Assembly (NCBI GenBank): GCA_964384375.1 | Contig: CAYLLN010000034.1 | Coordinates: 1 to 64,000 of the forward strand | Reading direction: 5' to 3' | Source of the DNA: CAYLLN01 sp964384375 | GTDB lineage: Bacteria; Planctomycetota; Planctomycetia; Pirellulales; Pirellulaceae | DNA length: 64,000 nucleotides | Shown here: in pieces, positions 16,115 through 24,270 of the stretch | Layout: each line of letters opens with the position of its first letter | How positions within the stretch are numbered: the first letter of the stretch is position 1 | Translations under genes and position numbers: made by a program | The notes under the pieces: model-generated | What the model was told of the DNA's origin: nothing | Databases searched by the model: none | The model's input: only the letters and a program-made list of their open reading frames with translations

Positions 16115-18415
16115 CTACCGATCCTCATAGACCCGCGTGCTTTCCTCGCGAGTGACCGGGGTGGGCCATTCATCGCTGGAAAGTTGGACGCGGACGATGT
16201 GATCGCCGGGGGCAACGCCTTGGGCCTGCACCTTGTAGATCACCTCTTCCTGCGGATTGAGCTTCGCCAGCGGCTCGAAGAGGATCCGCGTCGCGTCGCC
16301 CGTCGCTTTGGTCGGACCTTCGCCGGCGGTCCCCTTAATCTCCGGCGGCAGGAGGGCGGCGACGCGGACGTTGGTTGCCGCTTTCGTTCCGACGTTGCTC
16401 ACTTTGATCAGGTAGGTCGTTTCGCTGCCAACTTCGATCACCTCATCGGCATCCTTGACGCTATGCAGAAGTTCGGCCGATTGCTCGACTTGCACGATCT
16501 GCTCGCCAGCCACGGCGAGGCCGAGATCGGCTCGCGCTTCGATCCGCAGGCGCTGCTCGCCCGGCTCGATGGGCATCGTCGTGAGCTTCACGCTGCCGGC
16601 TTTCGACGGCGGCAGTTCTTCCAGACTCCAGAAGACGGCGTGCTGCGATTGGTCGTATTGCCCCTGCGACTCGGCTTCGACGAACCGCATGCCGCGAGGC
16701 AGATACGCGACGAGATCGACGTTGCGAGCGGCGGCGGTGCCAGGATTGGCGACGGAGACCGCGTAAGTCGCTTGCCGTTCGAGGAACCGCTTCTTTGGGC
16801 CGTTCACATCGACTTGCAGCTGCGGAGCGACGACTTCGATTTGCACCTTGTGCGTCGCATTCAGGTTTCCTTCGCCACGCACAACGATCGTGTTCTCGAT
16901 GATTCCCGGCTTCTCGGCCCGCAGCGAAAGCTCCATCCGTTTCGATTCGCCTGGGCGGAGCGTGCCGACCTCGTATTCGAGTTCCGCGCCGGCGACGTGC
17001 GAGAGGCCATCGGGGACGTTCTCTTCGATCATCACGCCGGTTGCCGGACCGGTGCCCGGATTGGCAATGGTGATTCCCATCGCGAGCGATTCGCCGATCA
17101 GCACTTTCGTCGGCGCGGTGTGTTCGATCGTGAGCTGCGGCCGCGTGCAGATCGAGCGGCTGGTGGCCTGTGCGGCGAACGTGACGTGAGCGGTGCTGCC
17201 GATTTCCCCTTCGGTTTGCGGCATCACTTGCACAGTGATCGTCGTTTCGTCGCCGGGCTGCATCGTGCCGAGTTGCCAGACGAGCGAGCCGTCGCTCCCC
17301 TGAGCGGGTTGCGGCTTCACGTCGGCGAGCTGCGTGCCGGCGGGGATGTGATCGGTGACGATAACGTGCTGAGCCGGAATCTGACCGACGTTGCGGACGA
17401 CCATTTCGAACGTGGCTGGCTTGCCGACCTGAATTTCCGCGGGGGCGAATTTCTCGATGGTAATGGCCGGCTGCTGCGGCCCTTCGAGCTGGCGCTCGCC
17501 GGGTGTTGGAGCGGCAGCACGAGCGAGCGCCTCGCTACCGCCGAAGTTGCTGGCGGCACCGATCGGACCGATCGACGTGCGCGGCGAGTCGAGAGTGCTG
17601 CCCAAGTTGCTGCTTCCCAGTCCGCCACTTCCCAGACCGCTGCTGGCGAGTGTGCGCGGCGGCGTTTCGCTGGGCGCGGCTGCGGCCGGCGTTTCCTGTC
17701 GGCCATACGGGTTGCCGGCGAGCGAACTAGGAGTCGTTGTGAGGGGAGCGGTGGTTTCTGGAGTGGCAGCTCCCTCCGTTGCTGCTTCGGCGGCTGCGCC
17801 TTCCGCGGTCGTCGGATTGTCGCTTACGGCAGCCGTCGAACCGCGTGCAAATCGCTTCTGATAGGCGGCAACTGGATCGTCTTCGGCCGCGGCGACCTCG
17901 CCGCCAGTCGAACCTGCGGACTCAGTCCCGCTCGCAGCACCCCCTCCGCCATACACCCCGCCAGAATAGGGCGATGCCGGCGGCGTCGATGGCGGCTGCT
18001 CGCTCGTGCCGTTGCGATACGGATTCGTCGGCGGTTGTTCGCCACTCGCACTGCCGCCATAGGGATCAACCGGCGGCGCGGTGGCTGGCTGCTGACCAGT
18101 GCCAGCATATGGATCACCGTAAGGATCAGCCGGCGAGTCGTTGCCATAGGTGGAAACAACTTGATGCGTTCCTGCTCCTCCGCCTCCAGGAAGTTGGTCG
18201 TCGGTGAGAGTGGCGCCGGCCGTTTGCACGGCGCCAGCGTCGGGCGAGCCCGTGGCAACCTGTTTCTTGGGCGTGACTGGCGGACCCTTGGCCGCCATGT
18301 GCTTGTATCCCTGCCACACGGCAACGGTGCCGATCAGACCGACGACGACCAGGATCGCTATCCGAGCATTGATCCGCTGTCGAACTCGCTGGAAATAGTC
18401 GAAGAATCGCTGCAT
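16115..18415 (-). CDS. Membrane-anchored DUF11-repeat envelope protein
   Basis: This 766-residue protein has a short basic cytoplasmic N-terminus, one membrane helix (IAILVVVGLIGTVAVW), a long Pro/Gly/Ser/Ala-rich linker to about residue 330, and four to five DUF11-type immunoglobulin-like repeats (units with VGQIPAQHVIVTDHIPAGTQL or NPGTAAARNVDLVAYLPRG). Such proteins occur in planctomycete envelopes and may have a structural role. Two cysteines (SICTRP) are the only ones in a long stretch. It is divergent from the moxR gene, with about 240 bp between them. Confidence 0.8.
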   Translation of the reverse strand: MQRFFDYFQRVRQRINARIAILVVVGLIGTVAVWQGYKHMAAKGPPVTPKKQVATGSPDAGAVQTAGATLTDDQLPGGGGAGTHQVVSTYGNDSPADPYGDPYAGTGQQPATAPPVDPYGGSASGEQPPTNPYRNGTSEQPPSTPPASPYSGGVYGGGGAASGTESAGSTGGEVAAAEDDPVAAYQKRFARGSTAAVSDNPTTAEGAAAEAATEGAATPETTAPLTTTPSSLAGNPYGRQETPAAAAPSETPPRTLASSGLGSGGLGSSNLGSTLDSPRTSIGPIGAASNFGGSEALARAAAPTPGERQLEGPQQPAITIEKFAPAEIQVGKPATFEMVVRNVGQIPAQHVIVTDHIPAGTQLADVKPQPAQGSDGSLVWQLGTMQPGDETTITVQVMPQTEGEIGSTAHVTFAAQATSRSICTRPQLTIEHTAPTKVLIGESLAMGITIANPGTGPATGVMIEENVPDGLSHVAGAELEYEVGTLRPGESKRMELSLRAEKPGIIENTIVVRGEGNLNATHKVQIEVVAPQLQVDVNGPKKRFLERQATYAVSVANPGTAAARNVDLVAYLPRGMRFVEAESQGQYDQSQHAVFWSLEELPPSKAGSVKLTTMPIEPGEQRLRIEARADLGLAVAGEQIVQVEQSAELLHSVKDADEVIEVGSETTYLIKVSNVGTKAATNVRVAALLPPEIKGTAGEGPTKATGDATRILFEPLAKLNPQEEVIYKVQAQGVAPGDHIVRVQLSSDEWPTPVTREESTRVYEDR

Positions 18416-18653
18416 GACTCGCACCTGCTCGCTTGCTGGGCCTGGGCCGCCGGCACGGGAACCGCGGGCGGATAGGCCGCGGTGAGTATCAGATTTACGC
18501 GGCCGCGGAAAGAGCAATGTGACGGGGCAAACAGGGCAGTTCGGGCGATGAAGAACGCGCGAAGATGGCTCCGCCCGCAGACAACTCCGCCATCAGCCAG
18601 TACCATAGAGGGGCGAACTATGTCATCGCTTGGGGTCACCGCTTGGGCCATCT

Positions 18654-19637
18654 ATGGACCTGCCTGCCGCTGCCGCCCGCTCTGCCGAAACGATCCCGGC
18701 CGACGAACTGAGCCGCCTCGTAACCCAGCTCGACACCAACATGCGGCGGGTCGTGCTTGGCAAGCCCGATGTCGTCCGCTGGTGCCTCGTCGCTTTGCTA
18801 GCGGGCGAGCACGTGCTCTTGGAAGACGTGCCGGGCGTCGGCAAGACGCTCGTCGCTAAGGCGCTGGCTCGCAGCGTCGCCGGCGACTTCTGCCGCCTGC
18901 AATTCACCCCCGACCTTTTGCCCAGCGACATTCTCGGCAGCTCGGTCTTCGACACCAAACAAGGGCAGTTCATCTTTCATCGGGGCGCGATCTTCTCGAA
19001 CATTGTGCTCGCCGACGAAATCAACCGAGCCCCGCCACGAACGCAGTCGGCCTTGCTCGAGGCGATGAGCGAAGGGCAGGTTTCGGTCGATGGTCAGACC
19101 TTTCCGCTTCCGCGACCGTTCCTCGTCATCGCGACGCAGAACCCGTTTGAATTCGAAGGGACCTACGCCCTCCCCGAAAGCCAGCTCGATCGGTTTCTGC
19201 TCCGCATCTCGATGGGTTACCCCGGCCGGGACGACGAGCGGCGCGTGCTGGTGAGCCATCGCCAAGGCGAACCCGTGCAGGAACTTGAGCCGGTGATCGA
19301 ATGCGAGCAGGTTGCCGCCTTGCAGGAGGCGGTTCGGACTGTGGCGTTCGAGGAGTCCGTCGGCGACTACTTGCTCGATATCGTCGAGCGGACGCGAAAC
19401 TGCGACGAACTACGCGTCGGTGTGAGCACGCGCGGCGCACTCAGCCTGTATCGCGCTTCACAGGCGCTCGCTCTGATCGAAGGGCGGCAGTTTGTCGTGC
19501 CCGACGATGTGAAGCGACTGGCCCCGTTGGTGCTGGCCCACCGCGTCATCCTCAAGGGCTTCCTCCGCACCGGACAACGCGAAGCCTCCGAGGCGCTGAT
19601 CCGCCGACTCGTCGAACAGACAGCCGTGCCGGAATAG
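18654..19637 (+). CDS. MoxR-family AAA+ ATPase
   Basis: This 327-residue protein has Walker A LLEDVPGVGKT, Walker B IVLADEINRAPPRTQ, and the family-typical FLVIATQNPFEFEGTYALPESQLDRFLLR. MoxR ATPases remodel or assemble protein complexes, usually with a DUF58/von Willebrand A partner. No such partner gene follows here; the next genes are on the other strand. The ATG at 18654 gives the normal MoxR length. Confidence 0.93.
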   Translation: MDLPAAAARSAETIPADELSRLVTQLDTNMRRVVLGKPDVVRWCLVALLAGEHVLLEDVPGVGKTLVAKALARSVAGDFCRLQFTPDLLPSDILGSSVFDTKQGQFIFHRGAIFSNIVLADEINRAPPRTQSALLEAMSEGQVSVDGQTFPLPRPFLVIATQNPFEFEGTYALPESQLDRFLLRISMGYPGRDDERRVLVSHRQGEPVQELEPVIECEQVAALQEAVRTVAFEESVGDYLLDIVERTRNCDELRVGVSTRGALSLYRASQALALIEGRQFVVPDDVKRLAPLVLAHRVILKGFLRTGQREASEALIRRLVEQTAVPE

Positions 19638-19683
19638 GCGAGCGTTATTCCGACCGCAGTTTCGTCGCTTCAGCTTTCGAGTC

Positions 19684-19752
19684 GTAGGGTGTATGAGCGG
19701 TAGCGAAATACACCGTTCGCACGGACGAACGTGCGTTTCGTTTCACGCACCC
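19684..19752. repeat. GTAGGGTGTATGAG inverted-repeat element (copy 1)
   Basis: GTAGGGTGTATGAGCG followed by AGCGAAATACACC, with a degenerate inverted half ending CACGCACCC. It is related to the better-preserved element at 20665-20736. Confidence 0.65.
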
Positions 19753-19759
19753 AACAAAC

Positions 19760-19930
19760 CTAACCTGCCCGCAATTTCGTCGCCTCCGCTTCGAGCGAGG
19801 CGACCTCCTGCTCAAGTTTCTTCACCTCTCCCGGCTCGTCTTCCTGCTTTTTGGCCCCGGCCAGACGCTGCTTCAGCAGCAGCAGCTTTTGGCGGATGAC
19901 TTCCAGTCGCTTTTTGGCCTTCCCGTCCAT
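19760..19930 (-). CDS. Small coiled-coil protein
   Basis: A 56-residue, highly charged protein with heptad spacing throughout (KKRLEVIRQKLLLLKQRL and later EVKKLEQEVASLEAEATKL), so almost entirely coiled coil. Its ATG overlaps the stop of the upstream gene by one base (TAATG), a sign of translational coupling. The function is unknown; it may partner the 238-residue protein encoded immediately before it. Confidence 0.65.
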   Translation of the reverse strand: MDGKAKKRLEVIRQKLLLLKQRLAGAKKQEDEPGEVKKLEQEVASLEAEATKLRAG

Positions 19931-20646
19931 TAGTCCTCCAAACGCAGGCGGCGGCGGAGCGATTGCACGACGGCAGCCGCCTCGGGTTGCGACAGGCCGA
20001 AACAATCGGCCAAAAGCACCACGACCCGCTGATTGTCCCCCGATTGTATCTGTTTGCGCAGCTGCATGACGCGGCGGAAAAAGCCCGCCTCGCCGCGGAC
20101 CCGCTGATCGAACATCGCCGCACAAGCGAGGGCCCGCGCGTCGTCGAGTTCGAACAATGCACCGAGCGTCTTGCCGGCAGCGACAACGTCGCCCCCCTGA
20201 ATCTGTGCCGCAAAGGCCTGCAAGGAAAGCTGCGTCGCCTTCGCGCGGGCGCTCGGTGCTCCACCCGGCGGCGGCAAAGCCGGGGCAGCGACGTAGATCG
20301 GTCCCTCGAGAGCAGGCAGGGCATCAAGAAGCTCGCCCAGGTCCGTTGCCGACGTGTGCGGTCCGTGCGTGGCGACGGTGAACGTATCCTCGGCCCTGTG
20401 CTGTGCCGAGGCCGTTGTCGTCGTCGTTTCCAGCGCTTCGTCCGGTAAGTGCGAGATCATCTGCCCGAGGTGGGCCAGCTTCATGCCGACCTGTTCGTAG
20501 AGCGATTCGATCTCGTTCATATACGACTCGCCGCGGGCGTCGGCGAGGATGTCGTCGGCCTGTTCGAGAACGAGCTCAGTCAGCCGCTCCGCGAGGACTT
20601 CGCGGGACTGGCGGAGGATGTCGAGGGCGCGTTTGCGGGCGGTCAT
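19930..20646 (-). CDS. Hypothetical helical protein
   Basis: A 238-residue soluble protein starting MTARKRALDILRQS. It is predicted helical with an acidic N-terminal half, a Thr/Ala/Pro-rich middle and a C-terminal half rich in Ala and Leu (VVAAGKTLGALFELDDARALACAAMF). I recognise no family. It is translationally coupled to the downstream 56-residue coiled-coil gene. The start was chosen as the first ATG after the intergenic repeat. Confidence 0.6.
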   Translation of the reverse strand: MTARKRALDILRQSREVLAERLTELVLEQADDILADARGESYMNEIESLYEQVGMKLAHLGQMISHLPDEALETTTTTASAQHRAEDTFTVATHGPHTSATDLGELLDALPALEGPIYVAAPALPPPGGAPSARAKATQLSLQAFAAQIQGGDVVAAGKTLGALFELDDARALACAAMFDQRVRGEAGFFRRVMQLRKQIQSGDNQRVVVLLADCFGLSQPEAAAVVQSLRRRLRLED

Positions 20647-20664
20647 CGTCGTAGGACACGTCGT

Positions 20665-20736
20665 GTAGGGTGCATGAGTGCAACGAAATGCACCTTCCGT
20701 CACCGAGGTGTATTTCGCTGTCGCTCATACACCCTA
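20665..20736. repeat. GTAGGGTGCATGAG inverted-repeat element (copy 2)
   Basis: Left arm GTAGGGTGCATGAGTG..AACGAAATGCACC (20665-20694), right arm GGTGTATTTCGCTG..CTCATACACCCTAC (20707-20736). It separates two minus-strand genes and may form a long hairpin. Confidence 0.75.
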
Positions 20737-20745
20737 CGAGCCAGC

Positions 20746-21279
20746 TTATTCACGCCCCGCCAAAAAGGAAAGCTCGCTGCCGGCTGTTGCGGCAGGGGCG
20801 GCCCCTTTGTACGTCTTTTTGACGAATCGCAGCCCGCCCCCGATCAGCACCATCGACAGGGCCAGCACCAGATTCACGTTCATCCACATCACCGCGTTGG
20901 CCTGAAACTTCTTGGCCGTTTCGCTCCGCCCGGCGAGGAAGCTCGCGAACAGGAAGATCGGCAGAGCGAGCAGGAACTTGATGCCGGTGAGCATCGCGTA
21001 GCTCATGCCGTAGAACTTTTCCACGTCGTAGCGACTCGACGAATAGAGAATCATGTTCGCCAGGCCGCTGATCAGCAGCAGCGCGGCGGCCAGCATGACA
21101 AACTTTGACCAGCGGCTGCGAACCTGCTCGTGCAGATCGCTCTTGGCCTTGCCGTCGAGTGTCGCAACGACCGGAGCCAGGGCGAAACGCATAAAAATCG
21201 TCCCTCCCATGAGCGTGATCGCGCCGAGAATGTGGAGGTAGCGGAGGGCGAGCAATGCGGGAAACAGCGGGTCGTCCAT
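20746..21279 (-). CDS. Integral membrane protein, CopD-like
   Basis: A 177-residue protein with four predicted helices: around LRYLHILGAITLMGGTIFMR, FVMLAAALLLISGLANMIL, GIKFLLALPIFLFASFL and MNVNLVLALSMVLIGGGL. The first helix with H16 and the overall pattern recall CopD/DUF2214-like membrane proteins, but this is a weak resemblance. The function is unknown. It ends a run of minus-strand genes from rplM. Confidence 0.7.
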   Translation of the reverse strand: MDDPLFPALLALRYLHILGAITLMGGTIFMRFALAPVVATLDGKAKSDLHEQVRSRWSKFVMLAAALLLISGLANMILYSSSRYDVEKFYGMSYAMLTGIKFLLALPIFLFASFLAGRSETAKKFQANAVMWMNVNLVLALSMVLIGGGLRFVKKTYKGAAPAATAGSELSFLAGRE

Positions 21280-21283
21280 AGGA

Positions 21284-21336
21284 GCAGAAGTCAGAGGTCA
21301 GAGGTCAGAAGTCGCAGGTCAGACGTCGGAGGTTCG
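21284..21336. repeat. Degenerate tandem octamer repeat (AGGTCAGA-like)
   Basis: About six imperfect copies of an octamer of the type GTCAGAGG, in the spacer between cca and the CopD-like gene. Related units encode the C-terminal tails of the SRPBCC and nitrate reductase genes elsewhere in the window. Confidence 0.6.
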
Positions 21337-21387
21337 TATGCTCCGCAATTGACAAGAGACGAAAGGATAGATGGTAACGGACCTGAC

Positions 21388-22674
21388 TCACTCTTTCTCC
21401 CCCTCTCCCCCTCGCCCTCTCACCCCCTCGTGCTTCTTCGCCAGCGCCAGGGCCTCTTCTCGCGAGGTGATTCTCCCCTCAAGCTGTGCATCGCGCACCG
21501 CTTCGAGAATCGTGCGATACGCCGGTCCCGGCGAGATGCCGACTCGCTTGAGATCGTCCCCGGTGAGGAAGGGCGGTGGGTTGAGTTCCGCGGCCGGAAG
21601 CGACAGCTTCTCGCGGCAGAAGTCAATTTCCGATGTGTTGCCATCGACCACAGCAGCAACAGCCTGTGCATAGACGAGCAACTCGTCGATCCGCGGCGTG
21701 ATCAGCAGCCGCTGGAGCTTGGGCCACGGGACGCGGCGTGCTTCGAGCAGCATCGACTCGGTGGCGAGCGACAGGCTTACTCCTTCCAACTCGTCGGTCG
21801 AGAGTTTCCAGCGCTCGAAAACGCGGCGGGCGATCTCAGGTTCGGAAATCTCACGCAGCAGCGCGGCGAGCGCGATGGCAAAGATCGGCCGCTCCAGGCG
21901 ATGGAGGATGTGCAGCGCCCGTCGCCACGGCGTGTCGGCAGCAGACTCCGGTGACCACAGATCGTCGGGCGCGAGAGCCGCCGATTCGGGGAGCATCACT
22001 TCGAGCAACCGGGCCACCTGAGCGAGCACGATCCCGCGAGCTCGGCTCGGATGCGTCAGTATCCTGCGCATCTCGGCTGCAATTCGCTCGGCACTGACAA
22101 TGACCAGTTCGTGGGCATGTTGCTGGATCGCAGCGAGGGTTGCCGGCTCGAGGGCGAAGTCGAAGCGTGCCGCGAAACGCACCGCTCGCAGCATCCGCAG
22201 TTTGTCTTCGGCGATTCGCTCGGCCGGACTGCCAATCGCTCGAACGACGCCAAGTCTCAAATCTTCCTGCCCGCCCACATAGTCGATCACGCGATTTTCG
22301 ACCGGATCGAAAAACAGCCCGTTGATCGTGAAGTCGCGGCGGAGGGCGTCCTGTTCGGCGGTGGTGAACGTCACACTGTCAGGATGCCGGCCGTCGCTGT
22401 AGCCTCCTTCGCGGCGAAACGTCGCAACGTCGATTTGCCCTGCTCCCTTCGGCCCGATCACCGTGATGACGCCGAAGCTCGCACCAATCGCCAGCGTCTT
22501 CCGTTGCCCGAAGACCTCTTGAACCTCGACTGGCTGGGCGCTCGTCGCAACGTCGTAGTCCTTCGGCTCAATTCCCAACAGCTGATCCCGCACGCAGCCG
22601 CCGGCAAAGAGCGCCTCAAAGCCGGCAGCACGCAGGCGGCGGACGGCGTCGAGGGCAAGGTCGCGGGGAGACAT
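21388..22674 (-). CDS. cca: CCA tRNA nucleotidyltransferase / poly(A) polymerase family
   Basis: This 428-residue class II nucleotidyltransferase has GGCVRDQLLG, DYDVATSA (catalytic carboxylates), RRDFTINGLFFD and EDKLRMLRAVRFAARFDF. It adds or repairs the 3' CCA of tRNAs. The tRNA-Arg in this window lacks an encoded CCA, so the cell needs this activity. The tail (HEGVRGRGGEGEKE) is encoded by low-complexity CCCCTCTC-like sequence and is unlikely to be functional. Confidence 0.92.
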   Translation of the reverse strand: MSPRDLALDAVRRLRAAGFEALFAGGCVRDQLLGIEPKDYDVATSAQPVEVQEVFGQRKTLAIGASFGVITVIGPKGAGQIDVATFRREGGYSDGRHPDSVTFTTAEQDALRRDFTINGLFFDPVENRVIDYVGGQEDLRLGVVRAIGSPAERIAEDKLRMLRAVRFAARFDFALEPATLAAIQQHAHELVIVSAERIAAEMRRILTHPSRARGIVLAQVARLLEVMLPESAALAPDDLWSPESAADTPWRRALHILHRLERPIFAIALAALLREISEPEIARRVFERWKLSTDELEGVSLSLATESMLLEARRVPWPKLQRLLITPRIDELLVYAQAVAAVVDGNTSEIDFCREKLSLPAAELNPPPFLTGDDLKRVGISPGPAYRTILEAVRDAQLEGRITSREEALALAKKHEGVRGRGGEGEKE

Positions 22675-22783
22675 CAGCGGAACATGCTCGCCAGACGGTG
22701 GCAGTTACAACAACCAATCGTGGTCATTGTAAGCGGACATTCGGCTCGCGCGGCGAGTTCGCAATATCCGCGTCTATCAGTCG

Positions 22784-23017
22784 TCAGATCACGCCCAGAA
22801 GCTGCAGCCCGCGATAGGTGCAGAAGACGCCGATCAAGAGGAACACGGTGCCCAAAACGGCATAGAACGCGCGGGCGCCAAGCCGGCCAAGCGCCTGAAC
22901 AATCGGCTTGGCCGTGTTGTGCCCCAGGAAGGCTTCGAGGTCGAGCGCGGCGGCGACAATCGACATCAGCCCCGCCACCAGCAACGTCAGGCCAACGAAC
23001 AAAAAGCCCTTGTCCAT
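22784..23017 (-). CDS. Small two-helix membrane protein
   Basis: A 77-residue protein with two hydrophobic helices (FLFVGLTLLVAGLMSIVAAA and AFYAVLGTVFLLIGVFCTY) and a short polar connector. It starts 24 nt after the rpsI stop, in the same direction, so it is likely cotranscribed. No family recognised. Confidence 0.7.
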   Translation of the reverse strand: MDKGFLFVGLTLLVAGLMSIVAAALDLEAFLGHNTAKPIVQALGRLGARAFYAVLGTVFLLIGVFCTYRGLQLLGVI

Positions 23018-23041
23018 TGGCCACCTGGTAAAGTTGTTGGA

Positions 23042-23455
23042 TTAACGCTTCGAGAACTGGACGCCGCGGCGGGCGCCACGCAGACCGTACTTCTTCCGTT
23101 CCTTCATGCGCGAATCGCGCGTGAGGAAACCGCCGCCACGGAGCGTCGGGAAGGTTTCCATGTTGTGGCCGCACAGGGCGCGGGCGATCCCCATTTTGCA
23201 CGCACCGGCCTGACCGGTCTTGCCGCCGCCGCTGCAGGTGATGTTCAGGTCCACCGTGTCGCGGTGGCCGGTCGCTTCCAGTGCGTCGAGCACCTGCTGT
23301 TTGTCGGTGAAGACCGGGAAGTACTGCTCGACCGGCAGGCCGTTCACGGTGATCTTGCCGGTGCCGGGCTTCAGGAACACGCGGGCGACTGCCGTCTTGC
23401 GGCGGCCGGTTCCGAGGGAAGCGCCGGAGGTGGAGTCTTTCTTCGTGGCGACCAT
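23042..23455 (-). CDS. rpsI: Ribosomal protein uS9
   Basis: A 137-residue S9 with GTGRRKTAVARVFLKPGTG, the internal GGGKTGQAGACKMGIARAL and the C-terminal basic tail ending GARRGVQFSKR, which reaches the ribosomal P site in known ribosomes. It follows rplM by 63 nt, the conserved rplM-rpsI order. Confidence 0.97.
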   Translation of the reverse strand: MVATKKDSTSGASLGTGRRKTAVARVFLKPGTGKITVNGLPVEQYFPVFTDKQQVLDALEATGHRDTVDLNITCSGGGKTGQAGACKMGIARALCGHNMETFPTLRGGGFLTRDSRMKERKKYGLRGARRGVQFSKR

Positions 23456-23518
23456 GCGATTTCAGATTTCAGTTTTAGGATTGCAGATTTAGCGGAGGCG
23501 ACAACCGGAGAGTTGTCC

Positions 23519-23962
23519 TTACTTCTTCCCCAGCTCTTTCACTTCCGGAAGCTGGGCCTGATGCGGATGCTCAGAGCCCGTGTAAACCTTCAGGCGGGCA
23601 AGCATCTTCGTCGCCAGCTTGTTCTTCGGAAGCATCCGGCGGACGGCATCGCGGAGGATGCGGTCGGGATGACGCGTCGCGCGGCGTTCGGCCGATTCTT
23701 TCCGCAGTCCGGTGTAGCCCGTGAACCAGGTATATTCCTTGTCGGCCCACTTCTTGCCGCTGAAATGCACCTTCTCGGCATTGATGACGATCACGCAGTC
23801 GCCCGTCAACACGTGCGGCGTGTAGGTGGGGCGATGCTTCCCCATCAGGATCATGGCGATGTCGCTGGCCAGTCGGCCGACCACCTTGTCGGTCGCATCG
23901 ACCAGCCACCACTTCTCGGCAATCTCGCCCGGCTTGGCGATATACGTCTTCGTTCCGGCCAC
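23519..23962 (-). CDS. rplM: Ribosomal protein uL13
   Basis: A 147-residue L13 with WWLVDATDKVVGRLASDIA, LMGKHRPTYTPHVLTGDCVIVINAEKV and the VRRMLPKNKLATKML segment. The start is GTG, fixed by GGAG seven nt upstream. It forms an operon with rpsI. A short hairpin in its leader is listed separately. Confidence 0.97.
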   Translation of the reverse strand: MAGTKTYIAKPGEIAEKWWLVDATDKVVGRLASDIAMILMGKHRPTYTPHVLTGDCVIVINAEKVHFSGKKWADKEYTWFTGYTGLRKESAERRATRHPDRILRDAVRRMLPKNKLATKMLARLKVYTGSEHPHQAQLPEVKELGKK

Positions 23963-23980
23963 AGCTAATCTCCAACACCG

Positions 23981-23994
23981 GCCTGCAAGCAGGC
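23981..23994 (-). promoter_or_regulatory. Hairpin in the rplM leader
   Basis: GCCTGCAAGCAGGC forms a 5- to 6-bp stem about 19 nt before the GTG start of rplM. L13 operons are autoregulated at the leader in some bacteria, but this small hairpin does not match a known leader that I can recognise. Confidence 0.3.
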
Positions 23995-24206
23995 AATGGC
24001 GGGCTAAGTGGAAACACGTACCATACCGCGACTTGCGACGAGCGACAAGGGATGGCCGCCAGCGAGTTTAGCGTGAACGCGATTACAGGAAGCCCTGTCA
24101 CTCCGGTTTGTCACGCGGCGGCAGGGCTAGTAGAATCGGCGACTTGCGGTATTAGCCGATACGCCGCGCCGCAAGTCGTTGTCCTGATTGAACTTGCCGA
24201 AATCAT

Positions 24207-24231
24207 GGCTCGGCGGGAGCCTCGCCCTCCC
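24207..24231. repeat. Dispersed GC-rich repeat, copy 2
   Basis: Matches 23 of 25 positions of the repeat at 10735-10759. Here it lies in the leuS leader, just before the heptamer repeats. Confidence 0.7.
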
Positions 24232-24234
24232 ATC

Positions 24235-24262
24235 TGAATCCTGAACCCTGAACCCCGAACCC
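24235..24262 (+). repeat. Heptamer tandem repeat TGAACCC upstream of leuS
   Basis: Four 7-nt units (TGAATCC, TGAACCC, TGAACCC, CGAACCC) end 8 nt before the leuS ATG. They occupy the place of a ribosome binding site. Similar arrays are at 34945-34965 and 50700-50720. Confidence 0.75.
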
Positions 24263-24270
24263 TCCGCTCC

